Positions 20,282 through 29,717 of a stretch of 64,000 nt of DNA are shown piece by piece. Under the pieces are notes generated by a model. The model was not told where the DNA came from. It saw only the letters and a program-made list of their open reading frames with translations, and did no database searches. The stretch comes from Flavobacteriaceae bacterium D16 (GTDB lineage: Bacteria; Bacteroidota; Bacteroidia; Flavobacteriales; Flavobacteriaceae). A program made the position numbers and the translations under genes. Positions within the stretch are counted from its first letter, which is position 1; each line of letters opens with the position of its first letter. The DNA lies in NCBI GenBank assembly GCA_021295155.1, contig JAJTJC010000036.1, positions 62,001-126,000 of the forward strand. Direction: 5' to 3'.

Positions 20282-22204
20282 TTAGCCTGAAAAAGTAAGG
20301 TTTTCAATGCTTAAAGTGAGTTCTTCCCACTGCTCCATTAACCCCTCAAGTGATTTTTTCCGCTCCTGGTATCGGTCAAAAAATCCCGTTTCCGAAATAG
20401 TAGCATCGTAATCCATTAAAAGCTGATGATCAATCTCCACCAGCTCTTTTTCAAGTGCTGATATCTTCTTCTCAACACTGCTAAGGCGATTCTTCAGGGA
20501 CTTAATTTTCTTCTGATCTTCATAAGATCCAGATTTGTCTTTGGATTTCTCCCCGGTAACACCCGGTTTGTCTTTCTTTTCCAGTTCCCTGAAATTTTCC
20601 AGCTGCCTCTGGTCCAGGTAAAATTGGATGTCTCCCAGGTATTCCTTGATACCTCCTGCTCGAAATTCGTACACCTTATTGGTCAGCCCCTGCAGAAAAT
20701 CCCTGTCGTGGGAAACTAATATGAGTGTCCCTTCAAATTGCTGTAGCGCTTCCTTCAGGATCTGTTTGGATATCATATCCAGGTGATTGGTAGGCTCATC
20801 CATCACAAGCACATTGAACGGCTGCAGTAAAAGCTTGGCCAGAGCAAGCCGGTTGCGCTCTCCTCCAGAGAGCACCCGGACATACTTATCTACCTCATCC
20901 CCGCTGAAGAGGAAGGAGCCCAGAATATCCCGGACGCGAGGTCTGGTTTGCTCGTTTGCAGCATCTATCATAGTGTCCAGTACAGTCTTGTTTCCTTCCA
21001 GGCTATCTGCCTGATCCTGTGCAAAATAGCCCAGCTGTACATTATGACCCAATTTTACAGTCCCCCCATGTTCCAATTCTCCCACCAGTATTCTGGCCAG
21101 GGTAGTTTTTCCCTGCCCGTTTTGCCCAACAAAGGCTGTTTTACTGCCGCGTTCCAGGAGCAAATCAACACCCGTCAGGACCTGCTTCTCCCCATAGCTT
21201 TTCGTAACCTGCTCCATTTCTACCACTACTTTTCCCGGAACCACGGAGAGGGGAAAACGGATATTCATGGAAACCATATCTGCTTCATCTACCTCAATGC
21301 GTTCCATTTTCTCCAGTTTCTTGATCATGGACTGCGCCATAGAAGCCTTGGAAGACTTAGCCCGAAACCGCTCAATTAATCGCTCTGCCTGCTGGATTTC
21401 GCGATCCTGGTTCTTTTTGGCATTTCGCTGCTGCTGTATTATTTCTTCCCGAAGCTTGAGATATCCGCTATAGGGTTTGTTGTAATCATAAATGCGGCCC
21501 ATAGAAATCTCCAGGGTCCTGTTGGTAATGTTATCCAAAAACATCCGGTCGTGAGAAACCAGCACCACTGCCCCGCTAAAATCCTTCAGGAACTGTTCAA
21601 GCCAGATAATAGATTCAATATCCAGGTGGTTAGTAGGCTCATCGAGCAGGAGAATATCATTCTTTTGCAATAATAATTTGGCCAATTCTATTCGCATGCG
21701 CCATCCCCCGGAGAAGGTATCGGTAGATTTATCAAAATCCACCTGACGAAAACCAAGGCCCTGTAATACCTTTTCTGTTTCCCCTTTGTAGGTATAGCCC
21801 CCCAGGAGCTCATAGCGGTGGGTAATCTCATTGAGATCTACCATAAGCTGGTGGTAGCCGTCACTTTCATAGTCCGTTCGCTCAGCAAGTTCCGTATTGA
21901 CCCGTTCCAACTCCTTTTCAAGGACCATCAACTCTGAAAAGGCTTCATAAGCTTCTTCCAGCACCGTACGACCATGAAAAAAATCGATGTCTTGTTTGAG
22001 GAATCCAAGCCGCAGCCCCTTTTCAAGGGCTAATTGACCCTGGTCTGACTGCATTTCCCCAGCCAGGATATTCAGCAAGGTCGATTTTCCAGCACCATTT
22101 TTGCCCACCAATCCTACCCGGTCTCCGGCATTGAGGCGAAAGGACATACCGTCGAAAAGAGGTACGCCTCCAAAGGATATAGATAAGTTATGGACGCTTA
22201 ACAT
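20282..22204 (-). CDS. ABC-F family ATPase (Uup/YheS-like)
   Basis: The 640-residue soluble protein has two ABC cassettes without membrane segments: Walker A GKNGAGKST at 34-42 and GQNGQGKTT at 360-368, ABC signatures SGGWRMRIELAKLL near 165 and LSGGERNRLALAKLL near 445, and Walker B LLLDEPTNHLD in both. Between them is the long charged linker (about 240-310) of ABC-F proteins, and a C-terminal coiled coil (about 560-640) follows. ABC-F proteins act on the ribosome, in translation regulation or antibiotic protection. The coiled-coil tail is like that of Uup, so a housekeeping role is more likely than resistance. It is a single gene. Confidence 0.93.
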   Translation of the reverse strand: MLSVHNLSISFGGVPLFDGMSFRLNAGDRVGLVGKNGAGKSTLLNILAGEMQSDQGQLALEKGLRLGFLKQDIDFFHGRTVLEEAYEAFSELMVLEKELERVNTELAERTDYESDGYHQLMVDLNEITHRYELLGGYTYKGETEKVLQGLGFRQVDFDKSTDTFSGGWRMRIELAKLLLQKNDILLLDEPTNHLDIESIIWLEQFLKDFSGAVVLVSHDRMFLDNITNRTLEISMGRIYDYNKPYSGYLKLREEIIQQQRNAKKNQDREIQQAERLIERFRAKSSKASMAQSMIKKLEKMERIEVDEADMVSMNIRFPLSVVPGKVVVEMEQVTKSYGEKQVLTGVDLLLERGSKTAFVGQNGQGKTTLARILVGELEHGGTVKLGHNVQLGYFAQDQADSLEGNKTVLDTMIDAANEQTRPRVRDILGSFLFSGDEVDKYVRVLSGGERNRLALAKLLLQPFNVLVMDEPTNHLDMISKQILKEALQQFEGTLILVSHDRDFLQGLTNKVYEFRAGGIKEYLGDIQFYLDQRQLENFRELEKKDKPGVTGEKSKDKSGSYEDQKKIKSLKNRLSSVEKKISALEKELVEIDHQLLMDYDATISETGFFDRYQERKKSLEGLMEQWEELTLSIENLTFSG

Positions 22205-22269
22205 AATTTGTTACCGAGGTTACAGGAAAAAAAAGACCAAAAGCCTATTTTTATCAAAAATTTCTGCAA

Positions 22270-22653
22270 ATGTTAAAAAAAGGCAGCAAACTCTATAGCA
22301 TTTTAACAGGAAGGTGTCCAAAGTGCCACCAGGAGAGTATGTATACGGATATTAATCCATATCACCTGGGGAGCCTGTTCAAAATGCACGAGCGATGCTC
22401 GCACTGCAACACTAAATACAAGATGGAGCCCTCTTTTTTTTATGGTGCCATGTATGTGAGCTATGCGGTTGGGATCGCCTTTGCAGTAGCGGCTTTTGTT
22501 ATTACATTTCTAATTATCGGGACTTCACTGGTAAGTACCTTTATCGCCATTGTGGCCACCATGGTGGTTTTCATGCCTGTAATAATCAGGCTGTCCAGGA
22601 ACATTTGGATTAATTTTTTTGTCAGTTACGATCCCGCTGCCCGTAAAACCTAA
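22270..22653 (+). CDS. DUF983 membrane protein with zinc-ribbon-like cysteines
   Basis: The 127-residue protein has two CxxC pairs near the N-terminus (CPKC and CSHC, about residues 16-19 and 43-46), which probably bind zinc, followed by two membrane segments (VGIAFAVAAFVITFLII and LVSTFIAIVATMVVFMPVII). This is the DUF983 layout, of unknown function. It is divergent from the ABC-F gene and its stop overlaps that of the oxidoreductase gene on the other strand. Confidence 0.85.
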   Translation: MLKKGSKLYSILTGRCPKCHQESMYTDINPYHLGSLFKMHERCSHCNTKYKMEPSFFYGAMYVSYAVGIAFAVAAFVITFLIIGTSLVSTFIAIVATMVVFMPVIIRLSRNIWINFFVSYDPAARKT

Positions 22654-23705
22654 ACCGGATTATACTTTTGTGAAAATCGACTAATATCCATTTCCGGATG
22701 TAAGGAGCCGCGATTTTCAATATAGTCCCATAGCTGACCGGCAGCGTAGGGGGCTATAAGGACCCCTCTCGAACCAAATCCATTGAGCACATAAATATTG
22801 GCATGTTCCGGATGCCTGCCCACCAAAGGTCTCCGATCGGTTACTGTGGGGCGTATTCCCGCCACATGAGCCACCACTTCATAGTCGGCTTTTAAGAAAG
22901 TGTCCAATTTTCCAAGCAACTCTGTACGCGATTCTTGAGTTGGAGTATTGGTCTTATCCTTCCATTTATAGGTAGCTCCTACCCGGTATAAATGATTCCC
23001 CAGGGGTATGATAAAAACCGAAGACTTGATCACATTTTCCTCATTTAAATCGGCAGCGCGTATGGTGAGCAATTCCCCTTTTGTTCCATTGAGGGGCAAG
23101 TAATTAAAATAGGGATTTGCCTTCAGTCCGAACCCCGAGGCAAATACCAGATTCCTGGCAGTAACTCCCTGATAACGGATTTGTCCTTCCCCTACCTCAA
23201 GTAAACTATGGTCAAAGGTGTCTTCCCGTAATTGTCCCTTTTGCCTGAGGTATGCCGAATAAGTTTGTAAAAGGACTTTTGTATCCACTCTACCCGTGTG
23301 AAGGACTTCTCCAAAACCAAAGGGAGCATCCAGCAATGGATTGTGATTTTCCAGGATGTTAAGCGAAAGAAAGGGCTGTAATTGGGGTTTGTCTGCTGCC
23401 TGAAACCAGTTATTCTGTTCTTCTACTGAAGTAAAGCGTCTCAGTACCCTGAGCTTATAGTCCAGTGGTGTTTGTAATTTATCTTCCAGTCTGGTATAAA
23501 AAGGCAGGGCAATTTCCATTTGTTCCTGCGCCATCCAGGCCGGAGTAAAGCGCTTTAGTATAACGGGGTTGTATAGGCCTCCAGCCACAATTGAAGCCTG
23601 TTGCGACTCGTCATTTATACAAAGGAAGGAACGCCCATGCTGTTCCAGCAAATCGCATAAAGCCGTCCCGGCAAGCCCCAGACCAACAACAAGATAATCG
23701 ACCAT
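22650..23705 (-). CDS. FAD-dependent oxidoreductase (DAO family)
   Basis: From the ATG at 23705 the protein has 351 residues and opens directly with the FAD-binding strand VDYLVVGLGLAGTAL (GLGLAG at 8-13), which is why this start is preferred to 23729. The C-terminal GIRPTVTDRRPLVG and NGFGSRGVLIAP segments are typical of the DAO family (D-amino-acid, glycine or sarcosine oxidases and MnmC-like enzymes). The protein is cytoplasmic. The substrate is not predictable; there is no thi or amino-acid operon around it. Its stop overlaps the convergent DUF983 gene by four bases. Confidence 0.8.
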   Translation of the reverse strand: MVDYLVVGLGLAGTALCDLLEQHGRSFLCINDESQQASIVAGGLYNPVILKRFTPAWMAQEQMEIALPFYTRLEDKLQTPLDYKLRVLRRFTSVEEQNNWFQAADKPQLQPFLSLNILENHNPLLDAPFGFGEVLHTGRVDTKVLLQTYSAYLRQKGQLREDTFDHSLLEVGEGQIRYQGVTARNLVFASGFGLKANPYFNYLPLNGTKGELLTIRAADLNEENVIKSSVFIIPLGNHLYRVGATYKWKDKTNTPTQESRTELLGKLDTFLKADYEVVAHVAGIRPTVTDRRPLVGRHPEHANIYVLNGFGSRGVLIAPYAAGQLWDYIENRGSLHPEMDISRFSQKYNPV

Positions 23706-23755
23706 AGGGCAAAGGTAGTTATTCGGCATGCGAAATTGAAGTGGCTATAGGGCAT

Positions 23756-23784
23756 AAAAAAAAGCGCCGCAATTAAGCGGCGCT
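23756..23784 (-). terminator. terminator of the gld operon
   Basis: On the minus strand, AGCGCCGC (23784-23777) pairs with GCGGCGCT (23770-23763) around a 6-base loop and runs into a T tract read from 23763 to 23756. It lies 39 bp after gldN and is the clear end of the gldKLMN transcript. Confidence 0.88.
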
Positions 23785-23822
23785 CTGTTATCTGTATAGA
23801 ATTGGAATCTAAGAAAGAGGAA

Positions 23823-24725
23823 CTAGTAGGCCCACATATCCTGTTCACGGTCTCGAATCTGCTCTTTAATACGATCCGATTCAAGCAATTGGAACAGGGC
23901 ATTATCGGCAACATATTCGGTGATCTCACGATCTCCGTGTACATTGTCTTCCCGATAGATCATCCCATTGAATCGCCTCGAGTTGAGAAGCATATCAAAA
24001 GAGAGTGGCTGAGCGGAATTTCGCTGGTTAAATACCTTTGCCTCATGCAGGATCTGACGGGCACTTGGGTACCATACCCAGAACAGTTCCACCTTATTGC
24101 TTTCAGGGTCAACAGACTCATCGTCAATAAAGTTTACGTCTGGTGCAACCGGGGCAATCCCCAGTAAGCGGTACTTAAGTTCTCCCTGGCGTTTGTCAAA
24201 ATACCAGATCCCTTTGATACGGTATTCCTCAATTTCCGCCGCCGTGATATTCCTTTCGTTTACGAATTCCGGAGAAAGTTCCTCCCCGGCATTGATCTGC
24301 TCGTAACCCAGGTCTGTGGTATCTACCTTGACCAGTGTTGCTTCCAGATCTTTGAGCGTCCGCTTTTCCGTAAAGTAGGCATCGGCGTAGATATCGGTTA
24401 ACTTCCCGTTCTTGATGTTTTTCATCAAAACATCGTAAAGCGACCTCCTGTCAGAACCGATATTAACAGTATCTAAAGGATAGTACAGCGGGAAATTTAC
24501 CCTTTCGTCAAGATCAACGACTTCCCAGATCGTTTTAGACCAGAGGATATCTCTGTCGTCCACGTACCCATAAGGCAGGGGTTTGTCGTTGTCTGCCGCA
24601 ATCTGAGCCTCAGTTTTCTTTCCTATCTCCTCAGGCTTTTTAGCGTTGAGGATGTTGGCCTGAGCTGCCATAGATACAGGCAGGCAGGAAACTGCAGCAA
24701 CGATGATAACATTCTTCCAATTCAT
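23823..24725 (-). CDS. gldN: gliding motility / type IX secretion protein GldN (PorN)
   Basis: The protein is 300 residues from the ATG at 24725 and has a signal peptide (VIIVAAVSCLPVSMAAQ); an ATG at 24737 would add four residues. It matches GldN/PorN by length and by its segments around DDRDILWSKTIWEVVDLDERVN, FPLYYP and the C-terminal SFDMLLNSRRFNGMIYREDNVHGDREI. In the type IX secretion system PorN joins PorK in periplasmic rings linked to the outer membrane and contacts the PorL/PorM motor. It is the last gene of the operon, 20 bp after gldM and before a strong terminator. The gene order gldK-L-M-N is the canonical one. Confidence 0.95.
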   Translation of the reverse strand: MNWKNVIIVAAVSCLPVSMAAQANILNAKKPEEIGKKTEAQIAADNDKPLPYGYVDDRDILWSKTIWEVVDLDERVNFPLYYPLDTVNIGSDRRSLYDVLMKNIKNGKLTDIYADAYFTEKRTLKDLEATLVKVDTTDLGYEQINAGEELSPEFVNERNITAAEIEEYRIKGIWYFDKRQGELKYRLLGIAPVAPDVNFIDDESVDPESNKVELFWVWYPSARQILHEAKVFNQRNSAQPLSFDMLLNSRRFNGMIYREDNVHGDREITEYVADNALFQLLESDRIKEQIRDREQDMWAY

Positions 24726-24745
24726 AGATCTATACATTTATAATT

Positions 24746-26314
24746 TTAATTGGTAAGCTCAACAAGTACCGGAGATACTTTCTTAAGCTTGTAGCTTTTA
24801 TTATTTGTGATATAAGCTTCGATATCGAATATCTGCAATGCATCACCTCTTTTAGCCCTCTTCAAGGCCGATTTAGCTCTTGCATTCAGCTTGTTGCCTT
24901 TTACAACAACCGTTGGCTGTCCGGGAACTTTAAATTTAAACCCACTGATAGCAAGGTTAAGGTCAAAGTCGAAGTCTTCAAGAAGCGCACCAACTGTAGC
25001 TATTTCAAGGTTCCTTCTAGGCATTTTAGCCGTTCCGGTTTCACCTCGTATAGATCCAGCAGGTCTTGGGATATCCTTGATCCTGAATTCTGACTTAGAA
25101 CTCACACGCTGACCATCTGGCAAAGTACCAGAAGCAGTAATGGTTACACTTCTACCTTTTCCAGGGTTCATCACATACTGGCTTCCGCTTCTCTTAGAAA
25201 GTCCGGGAGCAGATGCACTAACCTTGTTATTTGGTATACCGGGTATGGTAATGGACATTGGATTGGCAACTCCACGATAAACCACATTCATCTTATCTGC
25301 AGCAATAAGCGCAGCATTTGGCTTAGCAATGGTAGAAAAAGAATTCTTTACAGGCACTTCTTTCTCTTCACCATCCTGCAAATAGATCAGGTTACCACTG
25401 ATTTCGTGATCACCAGGACTACCGGCAGCAATCAACATCTTAACACCACCTTCTTCCAATTCATAATCCCTGCCTTCAGTCAAATTACGACCGTCTAATT
25501 TAAGTTCTGCACGGACAGGCTTAGCCGACTTATCGGTTTTACCAAGAACGATACTACCTTTGAATCGCTCTCCTGAGTAGAACGCAGATTTCTCTGATTC
25601 GATCAGGGTAGAAAAGTTAGAAAGTGATACCTGAGAGGTTAACTCACCCTGTAACATTGCTTTTAATGCAGACTCTTCAGTTGCTCTGATATCGGACTGA
25701 AGTGAAGTCAGATTAGTTAAGGAAGCGATCAAAGGAAATCCTTCGTAGTGGTAATTGATCCAGTCAACTTTAACACCATCTCTTCGCTCTACTTTACCTT
25801 TTTCATCACCAGTCTGAAAGCGTGTCTTAAGAGCATCCGTGACTTCAGGGTAATCTTTTCCGAGTATGGAAGCTACCTGAGTTTTGTAGCCATTAATACG
25901 CTCCATAAATTCCTTTCCAATAGGGGCAAGGTTATCGCCCTGGAAGAATTTCTGGTCGAGATAATCAGACTTATCCATAACCTGATAGTCAGTTGGATCG
26001 TCGATCTCGGCGATCATCTCTTTTTTCAGGTTTTCAATCCAATTGTAATATTCCTGGGAAAGCTCCTTGATTTTCTGAGCATCTTTGTAAAGACCCTCAT
26101 ACTTAGTAGCATCTTCCGAGGCTTTGGTTTCCAGGCTGGCCAAGAACGAATCGTTGTTCTCGGTGGCCTTATTATTATAAGCTCCTAGTTTCTCATTCAT
26201 TAATCCGAATGCGGACAGAACTTCTTTACTCATATTCAACGCCAGCATTGCGATGAAGATCAAATACATAAGATTGATCATCTTCTGACGTGGTGACAAT
26301 TTTCCTCCTGCCAT
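24746..26314 (-). CDS. gldM: gliding motility / type IX secretion motor protein GldM (PorM)
   Basis: The 522-residue protein has one N-terminal membrane helix (MINLMYLIFIAMLALNMSK) and a long periplasmic part with a helical first domain (about 40-220) and three beta domains. This is the PorM/GldM layout. Two GldM chains sit inside a ring of GldL chains, and the periplasmic shaft passes torque from the proton-driven motor to the GldK/GldN ring. Gene position between gldL and gldN agrees with this. No truncation or unusual residue is evident. Confidence 0.95.
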   Translation of the reverse strand: MAGGKLSPRQKMINLMYLIFIAMLALNMSKEVLSAFGLMNEKLGAYNNKATENNDSFLASLETKASEDATKYEGLYKDAQKIKELSQEYYNWIENLKKEMIAEIDDPTDYQVMDKSDYLDQKFFQGDNLAPIGKEFMERINGYKTQVASILGKDYPEVTDALKTRFQTGDEKGKVERRDGVKVDWINYHYEGFPLIASLTNLTSLQSDIRATEESALKAMLQGELTSQVSLSNFSTLIESEKSAFYSGERFKGSIVLGKTDKSAKPVRAELKLDGRNLTEGRDYELEEGGVKMLIAAGSPGDHEISGNLIYLQDGEEKEVPVKNSFSTIAKPNAALIAADKMNVVYRGVANPMSITIPGIPNNKVSASAPGLSKRSGSQYVMNPGKGRSVTITASGTLPDGQRVSSKSEFRIKDIPRPAGSIRGETGTAKMPRRNLEIATVGALLEDFDFDLNLAISGFKFKVPGQPTVVVKGNKLNARAKSALKRAKRGDALQIFDIEAYITNNKSYKLKKVSPVLVELTN

Positions 26315-26368
26315 GTTTTCTAATTAGTTTTTGATTAATACTTTGATTTGGGTATGACTAAAAACTAA

Positions 26369-27016
26369 TTAGTTTCTGTTCATTGCAGTAAGCATACCTC
26401 CGTAAACACCGTTCAGTGAAGAAAGGTTTGAGGCAAGAGATTCCATTTGGTCTTTAAGAGTGGTAGCGTTTTGAACTACTTCTTCATTGATAGAAGCTTG
26501 TCTGCTAGCGCTATCCAATTGAACCTTGTACAAGCTGTTCAGGGATTCCATCTGTGCAGCAGCAGTAGACAGTTCCTCAGAATATTTCTGGGTAGATTGC
26601 ATAGCGTCTGCAGTAGGAGCAATTCCTTTAGCAGCATCTTCGAAATTGCGGATGCTTTCACCAAGACTTGTCATAAGTTCAGCGTCTACACCAGCCTCTT
26701 TGAGGAGGTTATCCAGCTTTCTGGAAAGAAGTCCTTCAGCTTCCTGAGCTTCTTTAACTTGATTCTTTCCTGAAGCTTGTGCTCCGTTTAACTCTGGGTA
26801 AACCAAAGACCAATCGTACTCGTCGTCTACAGGCTCGAATGCACTGATAGCGAAAATAAGGGCTTCTGTAATCAGACCTATTGCCAGAAGTAAACCGCCG
26901 GTAAGGGGACCAAATTCCCAGTGAAGGATTTTGAAAAGCGCCCCAATTATCACAACGGAAGCTCCTAGGCCATACGCCATGTTGAAAAGTTTCTTTGTTG
27001 ATTTTGACTGTGCCAT
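26369..27016 (-). CDS. gldL: gliding motility / type IX secretion motor protein GldL (PorL)
   Basis: The 215-residue protein has two membrane helices near the N-terminus (about 15-30 and 37-60) and a long cytoplasmic part. The charged residues known to matter in GldL motors are present in the membrane part: K29, H32, the buried glutamate E51 in GLITEALIFA and E61 just after the helix. The cytoplasmic part is a coiled coil rich in Ala, Ser and Gln. GldL forms the ring around GldM and uses the proton gradient to rotate it. It lies 61 bp after gldK and 54 bp before gldM. Confidence 0.96.
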   Translation of the reverse strand: MAQSKSTKKLFNMAYGLGASVVIIGALFKILHWEFGPLTGGLLLAIGLITEALIFAISAFEPVDDEYDWSLVYPELNGAQASGKNQVKEAQEAEGLLSRKLDNLLKEAGVDAELMTSLGESIRNFEDAAKGIAPTADAMQSTQKYSEELSTAAAQMESLNSLYKVQLDSASRQASINEEVVQNATTLKDQMESLASNLSSLNGVYGGMLTAMNRN

Positions 27017-27077
27017 AATTTGAAATTTAATTTAAGTTTAATGTTAAAATAAGTATTTGGTTATCGTTTGATCTTGT

Positions 27078-28433
27078 TTATTGTGTTGAATCCTCTTCTC
27101 CCATATAATCCTGAACAGTTCGGAATCCGATATAGCTTCTTGCCGAATCCTGATACTCATAATCCCTTGTAGAGACTTGTAAGAAGTAGGCCACATCTTT
27201 CCAGGAACCTCCACGGATCACTTTACGCGCATTGTCGTTAGAATCTGCATTTGGGTTCATGGTTGAAGCGTATTCATAAGAACCTGGGAAATAGCTGGAA
27301 TTAGTCCACTCAGCCACATTCCCGGCCATATTGTACAGGTTGAAATCGTTAGGTTCATAGGATTTTGCTTCCACAGTATAGAGTGCTGCATCGGCGGCAT
27401 AATCCCCACGCTGGGGTTTAAAATTCGCCATAAAGCAACCGGTGTCACTTATCACATAAGGTCCACCCCATGGATAGGTTCCTCCTTCAATACCACCACG
27501 GGCAGCATATTCCCATTCTGCCTCAGTGGGCAATCGGAAGCGGTTTACAAATTGTTTTCCACGACTCTTTTGATCGTCATTCTTAAACTTGGTTCTCCAG
27601 TGACAGAATGCACGAGCCTGTTCCCAGGAAACTCCTACAACCGGGTAGTCACTGTAAGCGTCATGCCAGAAATAATCGTTGTGCATGGGCTCGTTATAAG
27701 AGTACTCAAAATCACGGATCCAAACGGTTGTATCCGGATAGACTTCCAGTTCATCCGTTCGTATAAAATCTTTTCTCCTGCCATCCCTAGATCGGGCAGC
27801 AGCTTCAATATCCATCCAGGTATAGTTGTACTTCAACTGGGTAATATCAATAATACGCTGACCATTATAAGACTCTTCCTCTGGGAGGTAAATCGAATCC
27901 ATAACTTCCGCGTAATACTCATCCGGATAATCCGATGTATCCCAGATCACGTCTTCGTCCCTATTCAGGGCACGGCCTTCAAGTCCGGTTGGACCCATTC
28001 CGGAATAATTGTCCAGCATATAACGATCATAAACAGACATTCTGGTAGTATCGGCATCCTGGAAGGCATATTCACCTATCCCTCCATCATCAGGTCCCAT
28101 ACCCAACTCATCAGCGAGTTTGGCAAGTTTAAATCTGACAATGGAATCTTTTACCCATTCCACAAACTGTCTGTATTCACTATTGGTGATTTCAGTATCA
28201 TCCATATAGAAAGATCGCACAGTAACTGTTTTGGTAGGAGCATTCAGGACCTGGGCCATATCTTCTTCGGCCTTACCCATTATAAAAGAACCCCTCGGAA
28301 TTAGCTCCATTCCGTAAGGTTTTTCAGGGTGCCATGTTTTACCCTGAACCCCAACAAGTTCTCCTTTTGTTTTGGACCCACAGCTAGTGAGCAAAAAAAC
28401 AAACGCTAATGATGATAACAATAGCTTCTTCAT
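27078..28433 (-). CDS. gldK: gliding motility lipoprotein GldK (PorK)
   Basis: The 451-residue protein has a lipoprotein signal (LTSC, Cys18) and a formylglycine-generating-enzyme-like (SUMF1) fold: IPRGSFIMGKAEED near 47-60, YMDDTEITNSEYRQFV, YPVVGVSWEQARAFCHW, FRLPTEAEWEYAARGG, YNMAGNVAEWTNS and the final KVIRGGSWKD. The fold is used here as structure, not for sulfatase maturation. PorK forms the large periplasmic ring of the type IX secretion system with PorN. It is the first gene of the gld operon, 117 bp downstream of the arginase-like gene. Confidence 0.96.
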   Translation of the reverse strand: MKKLLLSSLAFVFLLTSCGSKTKGELVGVQGKTWHPEKPYGMELIPRGSFIMGKAEEDMAQVLNAPTKTVTVRSFYMDDTEITNSEYRQFVEWVKDSIVRFKLAKLADELGMGPDDGGIGEYAFQDADTTRMSVYDRYMLDNYSGMGPTGLEGRALNRDEDVIWDTSDYPDEYYAEVMDSIYLPEEESYNGQRIIDITQLKYNYTWMDIEAAARSRDGRRKDFIRTDELEVYPDTTVWIRDFEYSYNEPMHNDYFWHDAYSDYPVVGVSWEQARAFCHWRTKFKNDDQKSRGKQFVNRFRLPTEAEWEYAARGGIEGGTYPWGGPYVISDTGCFMANFKPQRGDYAADAALYTVEAKSYEPNDFNLYNMAGNVAEWTNSSYFPGSYEYASTMNPNADSNDNARKVIRGGSWKDVAYFLQVSTRDYEYQDSARSYIGFRTVQDYMGEEDSTQ

Positions 28434-28550
28434 ACTTTAGGTTAAATTTCGATTAAGACTTTAAAGCAGTAACGCCAATTATTAATCCTTAAACAGCGTT
28501 TTGGGCAAATTATTGTATGCTCCAGCCTTATCAGCTTAAATTATTTCCAA

Positions 28551-29708
28551 TTAGTTAAACCCTTTCTTATAGGCCTTAAACCACCTCTCCGGAATATTCT
28601 GATCGCAAGCGGCCAAATAGTCCTTTTCGGTGCATGGTAATAACGCAGGTGCATTTAATTTAGTATGTGAAGTGATTAAAGAAGGTACCTCAACCCACCA
28701 TCTCCGGGTAAGCTGACTTTTGTAAAAGACAAGTTCTTCTGTGTCTGTAGGTACGATAAACTTGGTAAAGTCTTTACTCCCCGATCTCGGGTATTCCAGA
28801 ATCCTGAAGTTATGTCCTTCTATGAAATACCAGATTACCTGGGCGATGAGCTGAAAAGTCTGAGAAGTATTTTCGGCCTCAAATATTCCGAAAGCAGATA
28901 CCCTGTCGCTTATCCCGGCGTAGCGGGCTATGGCACAGATTTCCCTTCCACTGAAACCGTTGGGGGAAAAGTTCCTGGAACCCTGAATCTCGCTCGATTT
29001 AACAGCCCTAAAATCCATGCTTACCAGATGGGCATTGCGCAATACGGGCTCTGACTCAGTAATATCTGCCGTAATTTCTCCTAACCGATAGGCATCGAAG
29101 AAGAGACGCTCCATCAGGTCAACTTCTTCCTGTGCATTGAAATAACTCTGATAACCTATATTGGAAAAATTAAACAGGTTATTGGGTTTTTCTGTTATGA
29201 TTTTACTCATATAAGAATGCGAAGAAATAAGTTCTTCGTCTACGCCAAAATCAAAGCGACTGTCTATGGATACGAGGTTTACCATATCCTTGATACGGTC
29301 ATATGCCCGATACATGGGATAGGTTATATCCTGTGTTGGCCCAATTACAATTGGAATAATATTCTCTTCCAAAAGTCCGGCAACTACTTCCTTGACCACA
29401 AAATAGGTGTCCTCAACCGTTTCCCCCTCCTCAATATTGCCGAGGTCGACTATGGTAGCATCCCAGTTGCCCATCATAAGACGGTACAACTGCTTCCGAA
29501 TTTCATTAATATCCAGCTTCTCTGGCTTTTTTTCAAAGGCGTTCCGGGATTCATTAACCCCCAGAATAGCAAAAGAGGCATTAGCCAGTACGGGTAATCC
29601 CTCCTTTTCAGTGTGTATATGAATATGTCTCCCGAGTGCCTGAAGCGGCAGTAACTCATTATGGGCTAATACCTGATCGGAAACGGGAACCAGAAAATCA
29701 AATGCCAT
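28551..29708 (-). CDS. arginase-fold protein with degenerate metal site
   Basis: The 385-residue protein has the ureohydrolase fold of formimidoylglutamases and arginases, and databases would probably call it HutG. Key positions differ. The GGDH motif reads GPTQ (123-126), so the His ligand is Q126. The DAHxD motif reads DSRFD (149-153), keeping both Asp but replacing His by R151. The SxDxDxxD motif reads SMDFRAVKSSE (230-240), so D232 stays and the second Asp is R234. Three of six usual Mn ligands are lost, which makes catalysis unlikely. The downstream ARYAGISDRVSAFGIFEAEN part is normal. It lies between topA (9 bp) and gldK (117 bp); no hut or arginine genes are near. A non-enzymatic role linked to the gld operon is an inference from position. 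Confidence 0.8.
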   Translation of the reverse strand: MAFDFLVPVSDQVLAHNELLPLQALGRHIHIHTEKEGLPVLANASFAILGVNESRNAFEKKPEKLDINEIRKQLYRLMMGNWDATIVDLGNIEEGETVEDTYFVVKEVVAGLLEENIIPIVIGPTQDITYPMYRAYDRIKDMVNLVSIDSRFDFGVDEELISSHSYMSKIITEKPNNLFNFSNIGYQSYFNAQEEVDLMERLFFDAYRLGEITADITESEPVLRNAHLVSMDFRAVKSSEIQGSRNFSPNGFSGREICAIARYAGISDRVSAFGIFEAENTSQTFQLIAQVIWYFIEGHNFRILEYPRSGSKDFTKFIVPTDTEELVFYKSQLTRRWWVEVPSLITSHTKLNAPALLPCTEKDYLAACDQNIPERWFKAYKKGFN

Positions 29709-29717
29709 GGTGCACTC

